Of a DNA stretch of 64,000 nucleotides, positions 20,428-31,727 are shown in pieces. The DNA is taken from NCBI GenBank assembly GCA_039583875.1, contig CM077159.1, positions 2,068,812 to 2,132,811 of the forward strand, written 5' to 3'. The translations under genes and the position numbers were made by a program. This stretch comes from Platanthera guangdongensis (taxonomy: Eukaryota; Streptophyta; Magnoliopsida; Asparagales; Orchidaceae). The notes beneath the pieces were generated by a model that saw nothing but the letters and a program-made list of their open reading frames with translations, searched no databases and was not told the origin of the DNA. The first letter of the stretch is position 1, and the number at the start of each line of letters is the position of its first letter.

Positions 20428-23400
20428 GATTTGTGTTGATTAGTGAAAATCCGGCACGAGCACTCTTTGATACGGGAGCTTCACACTCCTTCTTGTCCGA
20501 AGGATTTATATTACGCATCGGAGTCCCTTCTTCGATGGCGAAGGATAAGTTGGATGTGTTGTTGCCAAATGGGTGTTCGATGCGAGCGGATAGGATCTGC
20601 GATGTTAAGATTCGTATTGGAGAGCAGGAGTTTGACCTGCGGGCGTCTTTACTTCCGTTGGTGGAGTTTGACGTCATATTTGGCATGGACTGGCTCTCGG
20701 AGCAGCAAGCCCATATAGATTGCGGTAGCAAGGAAGTCAAGCTCGGAGCAAGTCGTGAGACGACTTTTACGGGCTTAAAGGGGTCGAGCAAGACGTTGAT
20801 GTCTGCTCTTCAGGTGGTGAAGGCGGTTCGTGCCGGAGCAGAACTGTTCTTTACACTAGTGGAGGTTGCAAAGCCGAAGCCCGCGATGGATTGTATTTCA
20901 GTGGTATCGGAATACCCTGATGTGTTCCCCGCAGATCTTCCTGGAGCCCCGCCTCATCGGGAGATAGATTTTACGATCGAGCTAGTGCCAGGTGCAAAGC
21001 CTGTGTCACGATCTCCGTATCGGCTAGCGCCTAAGCAAATGGCGGAGCTGAAAGTTCAACTGCAAGAGTTGTTGGAGCAAGGGTATATGCGCCCGAGTTC
21101 TTCGCCTTGGAGCGCACCGGTCCTCTTTGTTAAGAAGAAGGACGGAAGCTTGAGGCTTTGTATTGATTATCGGGAGCTAAACAAGCTAACTGAGAAGAAC
21201 AAGTACCCGATCCCTCGGATTGATGATCTCTTTGATCAGTTAGTCGGGTCGACGGTGTACTCGAAGTTGGATCTTAAGGCTGGGTACTATCAGCTGCGGA
21301 TAAGGGAGAGTGATATCCCGAAGACAGCGTTTAGTACGAGATACGGGCATTATGAGTTTACGGTCATGCCGTTTGGGCTGACTAATGCGCCGTCAGTGTT
21401 CATGGATTTGATGAACAGAACGTTCAGGGAGTACTTGGACCATTTCGTGATCGTCTTCATCGACGATATTTTGGTGTACTCGCAAAGTGAGGAGGATCAC
21501 TTCAAGCATCTTCATTTGGTGTTGGAGACGCTAAGGAGAAACCAGTTGTATGCCAAGTTCTCGAAGTGCGAGTTTTGGCTATCCTCAGTGGCGTTCCTCG
21601 GGCATATAGTGAGTGGAGAGGGTATTGCGGTGGATCCGGCGAAGATTGTTGCGATACGGGAGTGGCCTGAGCTTGCTACGGTAGCAGAAGTCCGGAGCTT
21701 TTTGGGGCTTGCCGGTTATTATAGGCGCTTTGTAGAGAACTTCTCGCGGATAGCGCTACCTCTCACTACTTTGACGAGGAAGGAGCATAAGTTCGTTTGG
21801 ACGCCGGAGTGCGCGCGAGCTTTTGAGGAACAGAAGTGTCGGTTGACCACGGCGCCAGTGCTGAGTTCGCCGGTTGGGACCTAAGGCTATGAGATATATA
21901 GCGATGCTTCGGGCAGCGGTTTGGGTTGCGTGCTACTGCAGCACGGAAGCGTGATAGCTTATGGCTCGAGACAGCTAAAAGTGCACGAGAGGAATTATCC
22001 GGTCCATGACTTGGAGTTAGCGGCCGTGATTTTTGCCTTGAAGCTATGGAGACACTATTTGTACGGTGTGAAGATTTATATTTACACTGATCACAAGAGC
22101 CTGAAGTATCTTATAGATCAGAAGGATCTGAATATGCGGCAGCGTAGATGGATGGAGTTCCTGGGGGACTATACATTCAAGATCCACTACGTGCCTGGCA
22201 AAGGGAATGCGGTTGCGGACGCGTTGAGTCGCCGAGCCCCAGCTCAAGCGAATTGGCTTTCAGTGCATGATGAGCGGTTGGTGCAGGAGCTGGAGGCGTT
22301 GGAGATTGTTTGTGTGGACAGACAATCTAGTGCTGAAGCAGTGCTGAATTGGACTGAAGTCCAATATGACCTGGCTGATCGGATTCGGCAGGCTTTGGAT
22401 ATGGATGCTCATATGAAGCAGTTCATGATAGAGGCTCTGGATGGGTCAAATTCCCAATTCATTGTGGAGGACGGATTGCTGTGGAAAGACGGTCGTTTGT
22501 GCGTCCCAAGTGTGGGCGATTTACGGGTGGAATTGTTGTACGAGGCACACCATACCAAGTACTCGATTCACCCGGGGAGCACGAAGATGTACCGCGATAT
22601 GAAGAAGCTATTTTGGTGGCCGGGTTTGAAGAAGGATGTGGCGCTATACGTAGCGAAGTGCCAAACTTGCGCCTTGGTGAAGGCGGAGTGCCAAAAGCCG
22701 GGAGGATTTCTTAAGTCCTTGCCTATTCCGGAGTGGAAATTTGACGACATCTCTATGGACTTTGTGCACGGTTTGCCAAGGTCGCAAAAGGGGAACGACG
22801 CCATTTGGGTGGTTGTTGATCGTTTAACAAAGGTGTCGCATTTTATTCCGCATAGGAAGGATGATCCGGTGGAGAAGCTGGCAAAGCTATATGTGGATAA
22901 CATAGTACGGCTTCATGGTGTGCCCCACAGCATCGTGAGTGACCGAGATGGGCGGTTCACGTCCAATGATTGGAGGCTGGTGCAGCAAATGTTGGGAACA
23001 AAGCTGAAGTTTAGCACAGCCTTCTATCCGCAAACGGATGGGCAGACCGAGAGGGTCAATAGAACCATGGAAGACATGCTTCGCATGTGTGTCTTGGACT
23101 TTGGAAAGCAATGGAAGGACCACCTTTATTTGGTGGAGTTCGCATACAACAACAGCTACCAAGCAAGTATTCAGATGGCGCCCTTCGAGGCCCTATATGG
23201 TAGAAGATGTCGCACGCCGTTGTCTTGGTTAGAAACGGGCGAGTCAAAGTTGTATAAGCGATCGGAAGTGGAGGATGCTACTTCCTTGGTAAGAACCATT
23301 CGGGAGAGGTTGCTTATCGCTCAGGACCGGCAAGCAAAATACTATAATGCCAAGCACAGGAACGTGGAGTTCGCTGTGGGTGATTATGTGTACCTAAAGA

Positions 23401-23837
23401 TCAAGCCGTTCAAGGGTGTCTCGCGGGTGCGGCGATTGAAAAAGCTAAGCCCGAGGTACCTTGGACCGTTTGAGGTTCTGGAGCGAGTTGGAGAAGCGGC
23501 CTATAGGTTGAAGCTTTCAGTGGAGCTAAGTGGTTTACATGATGTATTCCATATTTCGGTGCTTCGGAAGGCGGTGCAAGAGCCTACGCAAGTGATCGCG
23601 GTCGATCAAGTGCCGGTGGATAGTGGGCTAACGACAAAAGTCAAGCCCGTGCGGATTGAAGACTCGGAGGTCAAGCGGCTACGCAATAAAGAGATCAGGA
23701 TGGTCAAAGTCCGGTGGGACAATTGCGGTCGTGAGGAGCTCTCTTGGGAGCGAGAGCAGACGATGCTTGACGAATATCCGGAGTTGTTCCGCTCAGGTAC
23801 AAATTTTGTTTTTGTACATGTTTTTCCCTTTATGTAA
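20428..23837 (+). pseudogene. pol: Gypsy A1 pol: protease, RT, RNase H, integrase (one stop)
   Basis: Protease [10 protein letters not shown] near 20465. [33 protein letters not shown] and the active-site FIDD box in [12 protein letters not shown]. RNase [47 protein letters not shown]. Integrase: HHCC finger ([14 protein letters not shown] ... [11 protein letters not shown]), core [29 protein letters not shown]-like [11 protein letters not shown]. The chromodomain-like end includes [19 protein letters not shown]. The only break seen is TAA at 21882-21884, between RT and RNase H, where A2 has GAA in the aligned position. The rest is one frame of about 1,136 codons. Frame fusion to gag needs the 76-bp intron. 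Confidence 0.93.
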
Positions 23838-23872
23838 TTTCGTGGGCGAAATTCTTTTAAGAGGGGTAGAGT
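23834..23872 (+). promoter_or_regulatory. Polypurine tract module of Gypsy A1
   Basis: AATTTCGTGGGCGAAATTC, an inverted-repeat-like box common before plant Gypsy 3' LTRs, is followed by TTTTAAGAGGGGTAGAGT directly at the LTR start. Confidence 0.85.
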
Positions 23873-26184
23873 TGTAACGCCCCGAAACTCAAAGGAGCAA
23901 AGGGGGATATTTTTGGGCCAATTTGAGTTCTGGCTGCAGGCACACGGCCTGGGACACGGGCGTGTCCCAGGGCGTGTCAAGCCTGTGTCGACACTAAGGC
24001 GCGAAGTCGACACTTTGGTCTCGACATTGTGTCGAGACTGGGCACACGGCCTGCGACACGGGCGTGTCGCAGGGCGTGTCGACCCGTGTCGACACTTAGC
24101 CGTGAAGTCGACACAGTGCTTCGACGTTGTGTCGAGAGATGGCACACGGCCTGCGACACGGGCGTGTCGCAGGGCGTGTCAACCCGTGTCGACACTCGTC
24201 CCGCGAAGTCGACACTTTGGTGTCGACAATGTGTCGAGACATGGCACACGGCCTTCGACACGGGCGTGTCGCAGGGCGTGTCGACCCGTGTCGACACTTA
24301 GCCGCGAAGTGTCGAGACCATGTACACGGCCTGGAGCCCAGGCGTGTCAAGGTGACACGGGCAAGGACACGGGCGTGTCCTAGAACCCGTGCAGTGCTCG
24401 GGTTGAAAACGGGGAAAAATCATGGGGTACACGGCCGGCTACACGGCCGTGTCAGGTGGAACACGGGCGTGTCAGCTCGAACACGGGCGTGTTCGTTACC
24501 CGTGTGAGGTTCCAGGTGATTCGATTTTGACGGCGAATGAGGCACACGGCCCTGGACACGGGCGTGTGCCAGGCCGTATTCGGTCCAGATTGGGCATTTC
24601 AGCCCCGAATCAAAGCCGTTCGTTTTCTTAGGTTGAGATCCAACGGCTGGGGGTTGTTCCTGAGAGGATATACCCGGGTTTGACTTAGAAAAAAAATCCA
24701 TTCTTTCTTACCTTTTCATCTCTCCAAATCCTTGGAGAAAGGGGAAAAGCCATTGGAGGAAGAGGAGCTAGATCCGCCATTGGAGGAGCTTCGGAGCTCC
24801 GAATCGCAAGCCGACTCCGGATCCACGGAGGCAACGCAAGTGCGGTGATTTCTATCCGATTACTTTTCGATGGCGCCAAAGAGGAACTCAAGGGTAACGA
24901 TCCTCAACTTGAGCATGAGTCGCTCTCTTTCTTTGCATAGGAAGCCCGCTCTCGCGAGTTTGCGGAGAGTTGGAGGCGTTCCTTCGGGTAGATATGTGAA
25001 GTCCCCGTTGATTAGAGTCCGTATGCGAGAACGGACATAGGCATTTTGGTTGAAGCCTACCCGGACATGTTAGTCCGGATCGGTGATGTTGCATTGCATA
25101 AGGCCGGAGAAGACTCCGTGCTATTGGGTGTTTTTCGGGTTTTCTACGCGGTAGATTGCAGCAGGGAGCCTTGGGGACTAACCCAAAGGTGCACCCGGAA
25201 AACTGGGCGGATACGAGATCTTGCCAACTTGGTGGCCTGAGAGCCAGCTTGAACATAACGGGGTTATGTGATTTGTGTTAGAATGGGACTCGGTGAAAGT
25301 TTGACCCGCGCATATGGCTTAAATTGTCATTGCGATGTGAGCACGGGTTAGATGGAACCGTACCCGCTCTATGTCGTTCGGGTTAGAGAGACCTAAAGTT
25401 ACGTGGCACTCGCCGTTGGCATTGATGTGAGTCTTCGGCGGTCAATGGCTTAAATTGACGTGACCAATGCCAGGAAGACGAATTGCTCATAGGAATGGCC
25501 GTCTAAGTGGCGGTGGTGAGTCCGGAATGTTAATGGCTTTAATTGACGTGACATCGACCGGTTCACCGAGAATGTGCCCTGAGTGCACGGGGCGTGTGGC
25601 CGTGCGAGCCAACGTCTGTGATGAAATGGCTATGGATATATACTTTGCTCGCTTATGCTAATGAAATGCAGGGAAGGAGCATCGCCGCCCCGAGTTGGGG
25701 GCGGGATCGTTATAATTTGGTCAGCATTGCTGACCGTTGCCTTGTTTTGCCACCGTGCGGTGGTTTGTTGTTTGCAGGTGCAGCTGGACCAAGCGGTCAA
25801 TAGCGGGCTAAAGCCCTTTTTGCGAAGCCGGCCCTCGAAGGCCCGAATGGAAATGTTTATTGCTTTATTCATGTATGACCGACCTGCGTGCCGTGGTTTG
25901 TAAATCATGTAACAGACAAGTGAAACATTTTGTAAGGCCTTAAGGCTTGTTTTGAGTATTTTTGTAATAACATTCCTATTTGCGTATTAGTGGACATTCA
26001 TGCTCTTATGCTGGGTTCTTGTTTACAACTTATATAAACTGCTTCCGCTAGAATGCTCTGTGTAGGACGTTGAGATTGGTTGGATGGTTTCCATAAGTAA
26101 CCACCCGGTCTGTCTGTGGTATATGGCGTCGGGCCCCGGCCGGACCTACTGCTATATGCTATGCGACGGATAGGGGGTGTTACA
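23873..26184 (+). repeat. 3' LTR of Gypsy A1
   Basis: Nearly identical to 16672-18982, including the palindromic array (23940-24568) and the MAPKRNSR mini-ORF at 24870. It ends TGTTACA, then the duplicated AGCGA. Confidence 0.96.
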
Positions 26185-27159
26185 AGCGACACTAGTAATA
26201 AAGTTCTTGTAAGGATGAGGATGTGGTTTCCTAACAGCGTAGACGGTGAGTTAGTTTGAAAAAGACGACGAACACCCGGGAGGTGCACCCGACTGTGAGT
26301 GATCGAAAGTGTAGAGAAATCCCTGGACGAGAGAGAGGAGAGATCCACGGAAGGCAATCAGCGAGATCGGCGAATCGGGAAGAGTCGGCGAGGGTCCTTC
26401 GTGAGAAATCTTGCATGATGTCGACGGAAGGGGAAGAATCACGGGTCCTTCGGTGAGAGTCCTTCGGTGAGAGTCCTTCGGGAAGAAGCTTGCGGGAATC
26501 TTCACGAATCGGCGAGAGTCCTGCTGTTGTCGATTCCTGCTGTTGTCGACGAAAGAGGCGATCGGCGAGTTTAAAAAGGATTTCCTGCGGAATATGAAGG
26601 GTCGGCGGGAACTGTGCGATATCGATGGGTCTAAAGGGATTTTAACGGATTTTAATGGGTCTTCTGATATATATAAAAAAAAATTTCTAAATATATATAT
26701 ATTTCTTAAAGTCAATATATTTAGGGTTTGAACCGGGCTTTTCCATACATTTCTTGATGTCAAGATTTCCAATGACGTATCTTCGTTAGTTTTCGAATCT
26801 ACTAGTGGAATTTCCGATAAATCTTCATTGATGTGTCCAAGGTTTATGTTTACCGTGTTAACCTATCCTTAGGTGTACACACATATATGTGTAAATAAAT
26901 ATATAAATATATATAAATATATATATATGGAAATGTCGATACAATATGACTCAAGTCTTGGTGCTGATTAAGAGTACCTGGGATTATGAGAGTTATCTTT
27001 TAGCCCCTCTGGTTAAAACATACCAGGTGCTCAATGTGAGTATGCCCAGGTAGATATCACTACTGTTATTCCATATATTTGTTCCAATATAGTCTTGAAA
27101 CATCTACTGTCTAGTTCCCATTATATTGACGGGAACCTAGACTACCCTGCAAAAGAGAG
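26185..27159 (-). other. Copia-2 spacer between gag and ORF3: possible promoter, possible protease stub
   Basis: On the minus strand, just after gag, the sequence at ~27125-27090 reads W-E-L-D-S-R-C-F-K. This resembles the start of Copia protease (WxLDSGCS), followed by unrelated sequence, so pol appears deleted. Further on are TA-rich runs (26890-26930 and 26670-26705). Next is a pyrimidine-rich stretch (26560-26190) with repeats of CCGAAGGACTCTCA, then the A1 insertion and the ORF3 leader. This looks like a TATA region plus 5' untranslated leader for ORF3, but that is inference. The 173-codon frame at 26251-26772 has no recognisable product. Confidence 0.5.
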
Positions 27160-28738
27160 TTACTTTACCTTAGGAACCCAATACATATTTGGTCCTAGGT
27201 TCTTGTTAGCATAAACACTCGACTGCATTCCTTCAGAAATCCAGACAGAAAGACTACCTCTGCTCAGGAGATGTGGATAGGCCCTTGCCCTTGACACAGA
27301 GGGGTTGTGCCAACAGTCTATGGCAAAGTGTCCCACCTTGCCACAGCACCAACACTCGTGAATGTTGTATCTCCGTTTCTGACCTGATCTAGTGACTGAG
27401 GTAGTCATGAGCCTAGGTCCAAACGGGATAGATCTGGATCTGCTCCCAGAACTGCCTCTTCCACCGTGACACGTGGAAGGGTGGAATGAATGCATGCAGC
27501 GAGCGTCACGAGGCCTGGGAGGTGGTGCCTTCCTTTCAGACAGCCCCCTTCCTGAGGCCCCATGAGAACTTACAGCATGACTTCTAACCCCCCTTTCCTG
27601 TGTCCTTGGGTGGAGAGAAGAGTTCTGAGAGCTGATACCAGGCGATTCATGCTGAGTATGGGCAGTGGCCGAGAATACAAAGGGCTCAGAAGGAGCCTTA
27701 GGTATTCTCTCATGGGTGGCCATGACGGCCCTTGCACTATGGGTGTCTCCACATGAGGACAGATCACCCTTGCAGTGATCACGATTATTCCTGTGATCAT
27801 ACCTGAAGGCATGATGAGTAGCCTTCCTGCTTGGAGTGGGGGGTTGGAATACCGTTTCCCCATTTCTCCACGAATTGATAATTCGGAGATCCACCCATTT
27901 TCTACCTTTATCTTCATAGCATCAACCTTGGAAAAGTTTGATACTATCCTTTTCTCATTCTCTAGACTACTCTCTAGATCTGAGATTTTAGAGTCCTTGA
28001 CCTTGTTGGATGTCAATTAGAGAACCAACAAGATCTTCAACCGAGCAATCTCCTGCGCTTGCTCCTCAACAAGTGGGTTGCTTGTCTGAAGGGCTCTCTT
28101 CAGGGAATCAGGATTTTCTGATGGGAAACAGTTCCTGTCTTCAGGAACTTCAAGAGAGATGGGGCAAGATGAAGAGGTTACCTGCTCATCAGAGTCATTG
28201 TCACTAGCGCCAGTGACCGTTGTGTCATCCTCATCAGAACTGCTTTCCTCACTGGCTTCTTCAGTCTCTGACACGGACACTGGAGCTCTGATGCAGTCTG
28301 ATTGATCCTTGCCTTCATCTTCAGAGGCGAGGACCCCCACATAGGCTTCATCCTCTAGATGACAGCAGATTCCAGCTTTCTCTGACCCCCCCCCCATCAG
28401 CTCTGAGATCATCACCCACATAGATTTAGCCGTCCCACATTTTTCCAATCTAGAGCGAGAAGGTACAGACCAGATATCCATGATAATCTGTCGAATCATC
28501 TTGTCCAGACTAAATAACGAGAGTTCCGTCTCCGTCATTTCAGCAATACTCTTGGGCACTTGGATATTCTTTCCAGAGCCGGAGGTCTTCATAGGAATAA
28601 AAGGACCCTCTTCCAGGATGAAAGATGCTCGAGGATCGATAGCCTCCAAGTGATACGACACTCTCATCCTCCAGACGGGATAATACTCCTTTGTGCATGT
28701 GGGAAGTCTTAGTGGCGATATCTCATGATTCAGCTCCA
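27160..28738 (-). pseudogene. gag: Copia-2 gag with zinc knuckle (broken)
   Basis: ATG at 28738 starts MELNHEISPLRLP. The N-terminal half resembles Copia gag (YYPVWRMRVSYHLEAID at ~20-35, then ITELMxxxSEKA-like text) and turns acidic (SSSDEDD). A coiled-coil-like segment (SKISDLESSLENEKRI) follows a stop at 28017-28019. A frameshift near 27,850-27,570 leads into an Arg/His/Ser-rich part. It ends with the zinc knuckle CWCCGKVGHFAIDC and MYWVPKVK before a stop. A WVPK-type ending just before protease is usual in Sirevirus gag-pol. After that stop comes CTCTTTTGCAGG, which resembles a 3' splice site. Not functional as read. Confidence 0.8.
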
Positions 28739-28798
28739 TGCTTCTGACAATGGTGGCAGGATTCTACTCAAGGTGTAAACCTTTTTGATGAGTAACCT

Positions 28799-28811
28799 GG
28801 CTATGATACCA
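28799..28811 (-). promoter_or_regulatory. Primer binding site of Copia-2
   Basis: The minus strand reads TGGTATCATAGCC, two bases after the 5' LTR; initiator-Met tRNA type with one or two mismatches. Confidence 0.85.
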
Positions 28812-28813
28812 CT

Positions 28814-30448
28814 TGAAAGTCCACCTAGTGTCAACTATCTACACCTATGGGGGGGGAATAGGTGACGTGCAGCGTTTTTGCGGAATTTAAAATTGTACCT
28901 GCACAAGAAAATAAAACAACACAGCAAAGAAGGTACACAAGCAATTTATAGTGGTTCCCCGATTTGGGTACATCCACTTTCCCCCTTCGACCTATCTCCC
29001 AACAAGGGACGACTCGGTCACTTCACCAACAGGATTGAAATCCAATCCTTGCACTATCGGAAGGAACCCTTCCACACGTAGGAGACAACACTCCCACAAA
29101 ACGGGTTGCACCCAACCCTTACAACTCGGAACCAATGTTCCTTTACAACAAAAATGAACTAGAATGTACAAGAAATACAAACTACTTTTGGAGACTAAGG
29201 TGTCCCTCTTCGTTGACGACGTATTCTTGAAGTCCACGAAGAGTCCACAACCCTAGATCTCTCTTGGAGAGAATCTCCCCGGAACCGGCGGCGGCAAGAT
29301 GGGTGGCGGCTTGGTTCACGGGATCGGCGGCGACAATGGTGTGCGGCTGCTGTACTTTGGAGATCCAAACTTCGTAGCAAAGCTAGCTAGGTCTTCCAAC
29401 GGTCACACTAGGATCGATCGTCTCAATCGATTCTGACGGGGAAGGTTTTCCCGATCAACAAATCAAGAGACAAAGGATCTCCGGTTAGACACGTGAGACT
29501 CTAAGCTTGGCTAAGCTTCTGTCGCCGGAGGATCTGGAAGAAACCACGATCAAGACCGGCGATCAACTTGCTTGAGCGGAGACGGCGGCGGCGGCGGAGC
29601 AGAAGTCCCGATATAGGTCACGTCGCGGCCCGTCTTTTTCAAATCTTCTTCGCTAATCTACTGTTCAAAAATACGCGTGTATTTATACAGTAAAATCATC
29701 TTTTATGACCGTTATGGGTCCCACCAGAAGAAACCCTAAATACGGTTCAAAATAGTTCCAGCGGCAGAATCCGGTCCAGCTTTTTCCAGAAAATTGCCCA
29801 AGTAAAAATCGGAGAGAATCGAAAGTGAGTCTCGTCGAATCGTCGAGAATCAAAGGTGATTCTCAACGATTCGGGGAGAATCAAAGATGATTCTCGTCGA
29901 AGTTGACTTGGTTGCACGCACTGATTTAGCCGGGTCGAGACGGTGAGAATCAGCCAGTGATTCTCGTCGATTCTTACTTAGAATCAGAGTTGCTCGCTAT
30001 AAGGTAGCTGGATCGAGTCGGCGAGAATCAGCCAATGATTCTCGACGATTCGGCGAGAATCACTAGTGATTCTCGCCGATTCGGCGAGAATCACTTGGTG
30101 ATTCTCGTCGATTTACACTTAGACGATTTTTTGTCTTTCCACCTATGAGGTGCTCCTTGACCCATCCTTGTTCCTTGTCTGCTCTTGCCTTAACACAACC
30201 CTGTACTTGAAAATAAGTACACTCCAATAGAGAGAGTACACGTAGGCCAACACACTGATCTGCTCAACGAGGGATTACGTCGCGCAGACCCGTGTATATT
30301 GAACTACTGCACCCTGACATTGGTGTGTACTTAGTGTGGAATAACTACAAGCACAACTTGAAAGATTTTATCAAATACATTGTGAATTCATCTTAGCTTG
30401 ACAGTTGGCTTCCTCAAATCCAGGTAATTGTGGATACAATACCCAACA
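28814..30448 (-). repeat. 5' LTR of Copia-2
   Basis: Pairs with 12397-14037. On the minus strand: palindromic array (30118-29812), TATA box TATAAAT (29681-29687), then leader. It has G8 where the other LTR has G14. The array differs from the 3' LTR by gain or loss of one hairpin unit (30060-30095). Confidence 0.93.
29681..29687 (-). promoter_or_regulatory. TATA box of the Copia-2 5' LTR
   Basis: TATAAATA in the context CTGTATAAATACACGCG on the minus strand is a strong plant-type TATA box. It lies about 125 bp downstream of the palindromic array. The same sequence is in the 3' LTR at 13270-13276. Confidence 0.7.
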
Positions 30449-31596
30449 CTTCTGCATCAGAATTGTGTTGTGAGTCATTGATAGCCATCATGTAGAATTC
30501 CTTTTCATCAGCATCATCTTCATCATCACTTGAGCTGGATGAAGCTTCTGATTCTTCTTCTGTCTCAGTCCAAGTTTCAGCAGCAAATCCCTTCCTTGTG
30601 TGTTTGTTCTTGCTGGAGGAGGGTTTGCCATTGCTATTCTTCTTGAAGTCCTTGTCTTTTCTTCTTTCTTTCTTGTCCTTTCTGTCCTTGTTTTTATTTT
30701 CTGGACAGTCAGGCACAATGTGGCCTGGTTTCCTGCAACCAAAACAGATAATCTATTTATTATTTGATTTATCATACCTTGGCTTATCATGCTCTTTGTA
30801 TGATCATTTACTGAAGTCCTTTCTGGCCATTTTGTAAAATCTTGTCCAGTAGACTTAGCAATTCCTCATTGCATGTGACCTTGTCTTCAGACTGATCTTC
30901 AGTGGCTTTGAAAGCTATTGACTTTTCCTTTCTTGTGGATGGTGAGGCAGCCTTCTGCTCTTCTTCTCTATTCTTAATGAGCAGCTCATAAGACTTGAGC
31001 TTGCCCAAGAGAGCTTTAGTGGTGATCTCATTTAGACTTCTGGCATCCTTGATTGGCCAGATCCTTGAGTCCCAAGTGCTTGGGAAACACATTAGGATTT
31101 TATCATTTAGCTCAGTAAATGAGATCTCTTTGTCCAAAGTTTTCAGCTCATTGACTATGAGACTGAGTCTGTTATGCATGTCTGCTACTGACTCAGCTTC
31201 TCCTTTCTTGAAATTCTCATATTAGGTTATGTGGTGAGATCTTCTGTCTTTTCTCTCATCAGCAGATCCTGAGACTATCTCAGATAGCTTGTCCCAGATG
31301 TCCTTTGCTGAGTTGCATTCAGCTACCTTTTGGAATATCTCATAAGACATAGTCTGGGCTAGAATGTTCATAGCCCTTGCATGTGCCAATTTCCATTTCT
31401 TTATTTCTGCATATGTTCCCGAGGGAGGTGAAACAACACTTGTACTTGTATTCTCTGGAGGTCTTGGACACACTGTCAAAACAGAATTGAAAATGTCCTC
31501 ATCAATATAGTTCATGTACAGTCTAATCCTTGCCTTCCAAAGTGCAAACTTAGATACTGGAGGTCTGGTGGTAGCATAATCTTTGTTTTGGGCCAT
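30449..31596 (-). pseudogene. gag: Copia-1 gag, 5' part
   Basis: ATG at 31596 (MAQNKDYATTRPP). The protein follows the UBN2-type Copia gag pattern: FALWKARIRLYM, then SAKDIWDKLSE near residue 100. After a frameshift near 31,220-31,180 come MHNRLSLIVNELKTLDKEIS, ELNDKILMCFPSTWD and LLGKLKSYEL. After another frameshift comes the zinc knuckle C-F-G-C-R-K-P-G-H-I-V-P-D-C (about 30,750-30,710), then Lys-rich and acidic Ser/Glu segments. It is cut at 30449 by Copia-2; the reading continues at 12396. The gag binds RNA and forms particles in this family. Confidence 0.85.
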
Positions 31597-31713
31597 GATT
31601 TGTGAAGAAATAATCCTAAAAATAAACTTAAACAAGCAGATCTAACTGGAGGAATCTTTTGGTTCAGGTGTTAGCCTGTACAACCCCTAAGGTATGGTAT
31701 TTTAACCAACCTC

Positions 31714-31725
31714 GCTTTGATACCA
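31714..31725 (-). promoter_or_regulatory. Primer binding site of Copia-1
   Basis: TGGTATCAAAGC on the minus strand, two bases from the 5' LTR; initiator-Met tRNA type with a single mismatch. Confidence 0.88.
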
Positions 31726-31727
31726 AT

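Larger units (their letters stand above)
16672..26184 (+). mobile_element. Gypsy A1: nearly intact plus-strand Ty3/Gypsy chromovirus-like element
   Basis: LTRs 16672-18982 and 23873-26184 (about 2.31 kb) both run TGTAACGCCCCGAAACTC to GGGTGTTACA. The duplication AGCGA is at 16667-16671 and 26185-26189. By eye I counted about a dozen differences between the LTRs, so this is a recent insertion and the innermost of its nest. Gag is open, and pol has a single stop (21882-21884). Domain order protease-RT-RNase H-integrase with a chromodomain-like tail points to the Tekay/Del side of the chromoviruses. Two introns are predicted, 17692-19207 and 20352-20427. Confidence 0.97.
12397..30448 (-). mobile_element. 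Copia-2: Sirevirus-like element with gag and ORF3 but no intact pol; hosts Gypsy A1
   Basis: LTRs of about 1.64 kb (12397-14037 and 28814-30448) begin TGAAAGTCCACCTAG and end TACCCAACA. The duplication CTTCT flanks it (12392-12396 and 30449-30453). Minus-strand order: 5' LTR, PBS TGGTATCATAGCC, gag with a zinc knuckle, a ~1 kb spacer with a possible protease stub, ORF3, polypurine tract, 3' LTR. Gypsy A1 (16672-26184) is inserted about 60 bp upstream of ORF3, so Copia-2's own length is about 8.5 kb. RT, RNase H and integrase are absent, so it would depend on a helper element. Confidence 0.93.

Noticed and set aside
26251..26772. A 173-codon minus-strand frame between A1 and Copia-2 gag
   Set aside because: Pyrimidine-rich low-complexity translation with no recognisable domain; better explained as leader or promoter sequence.
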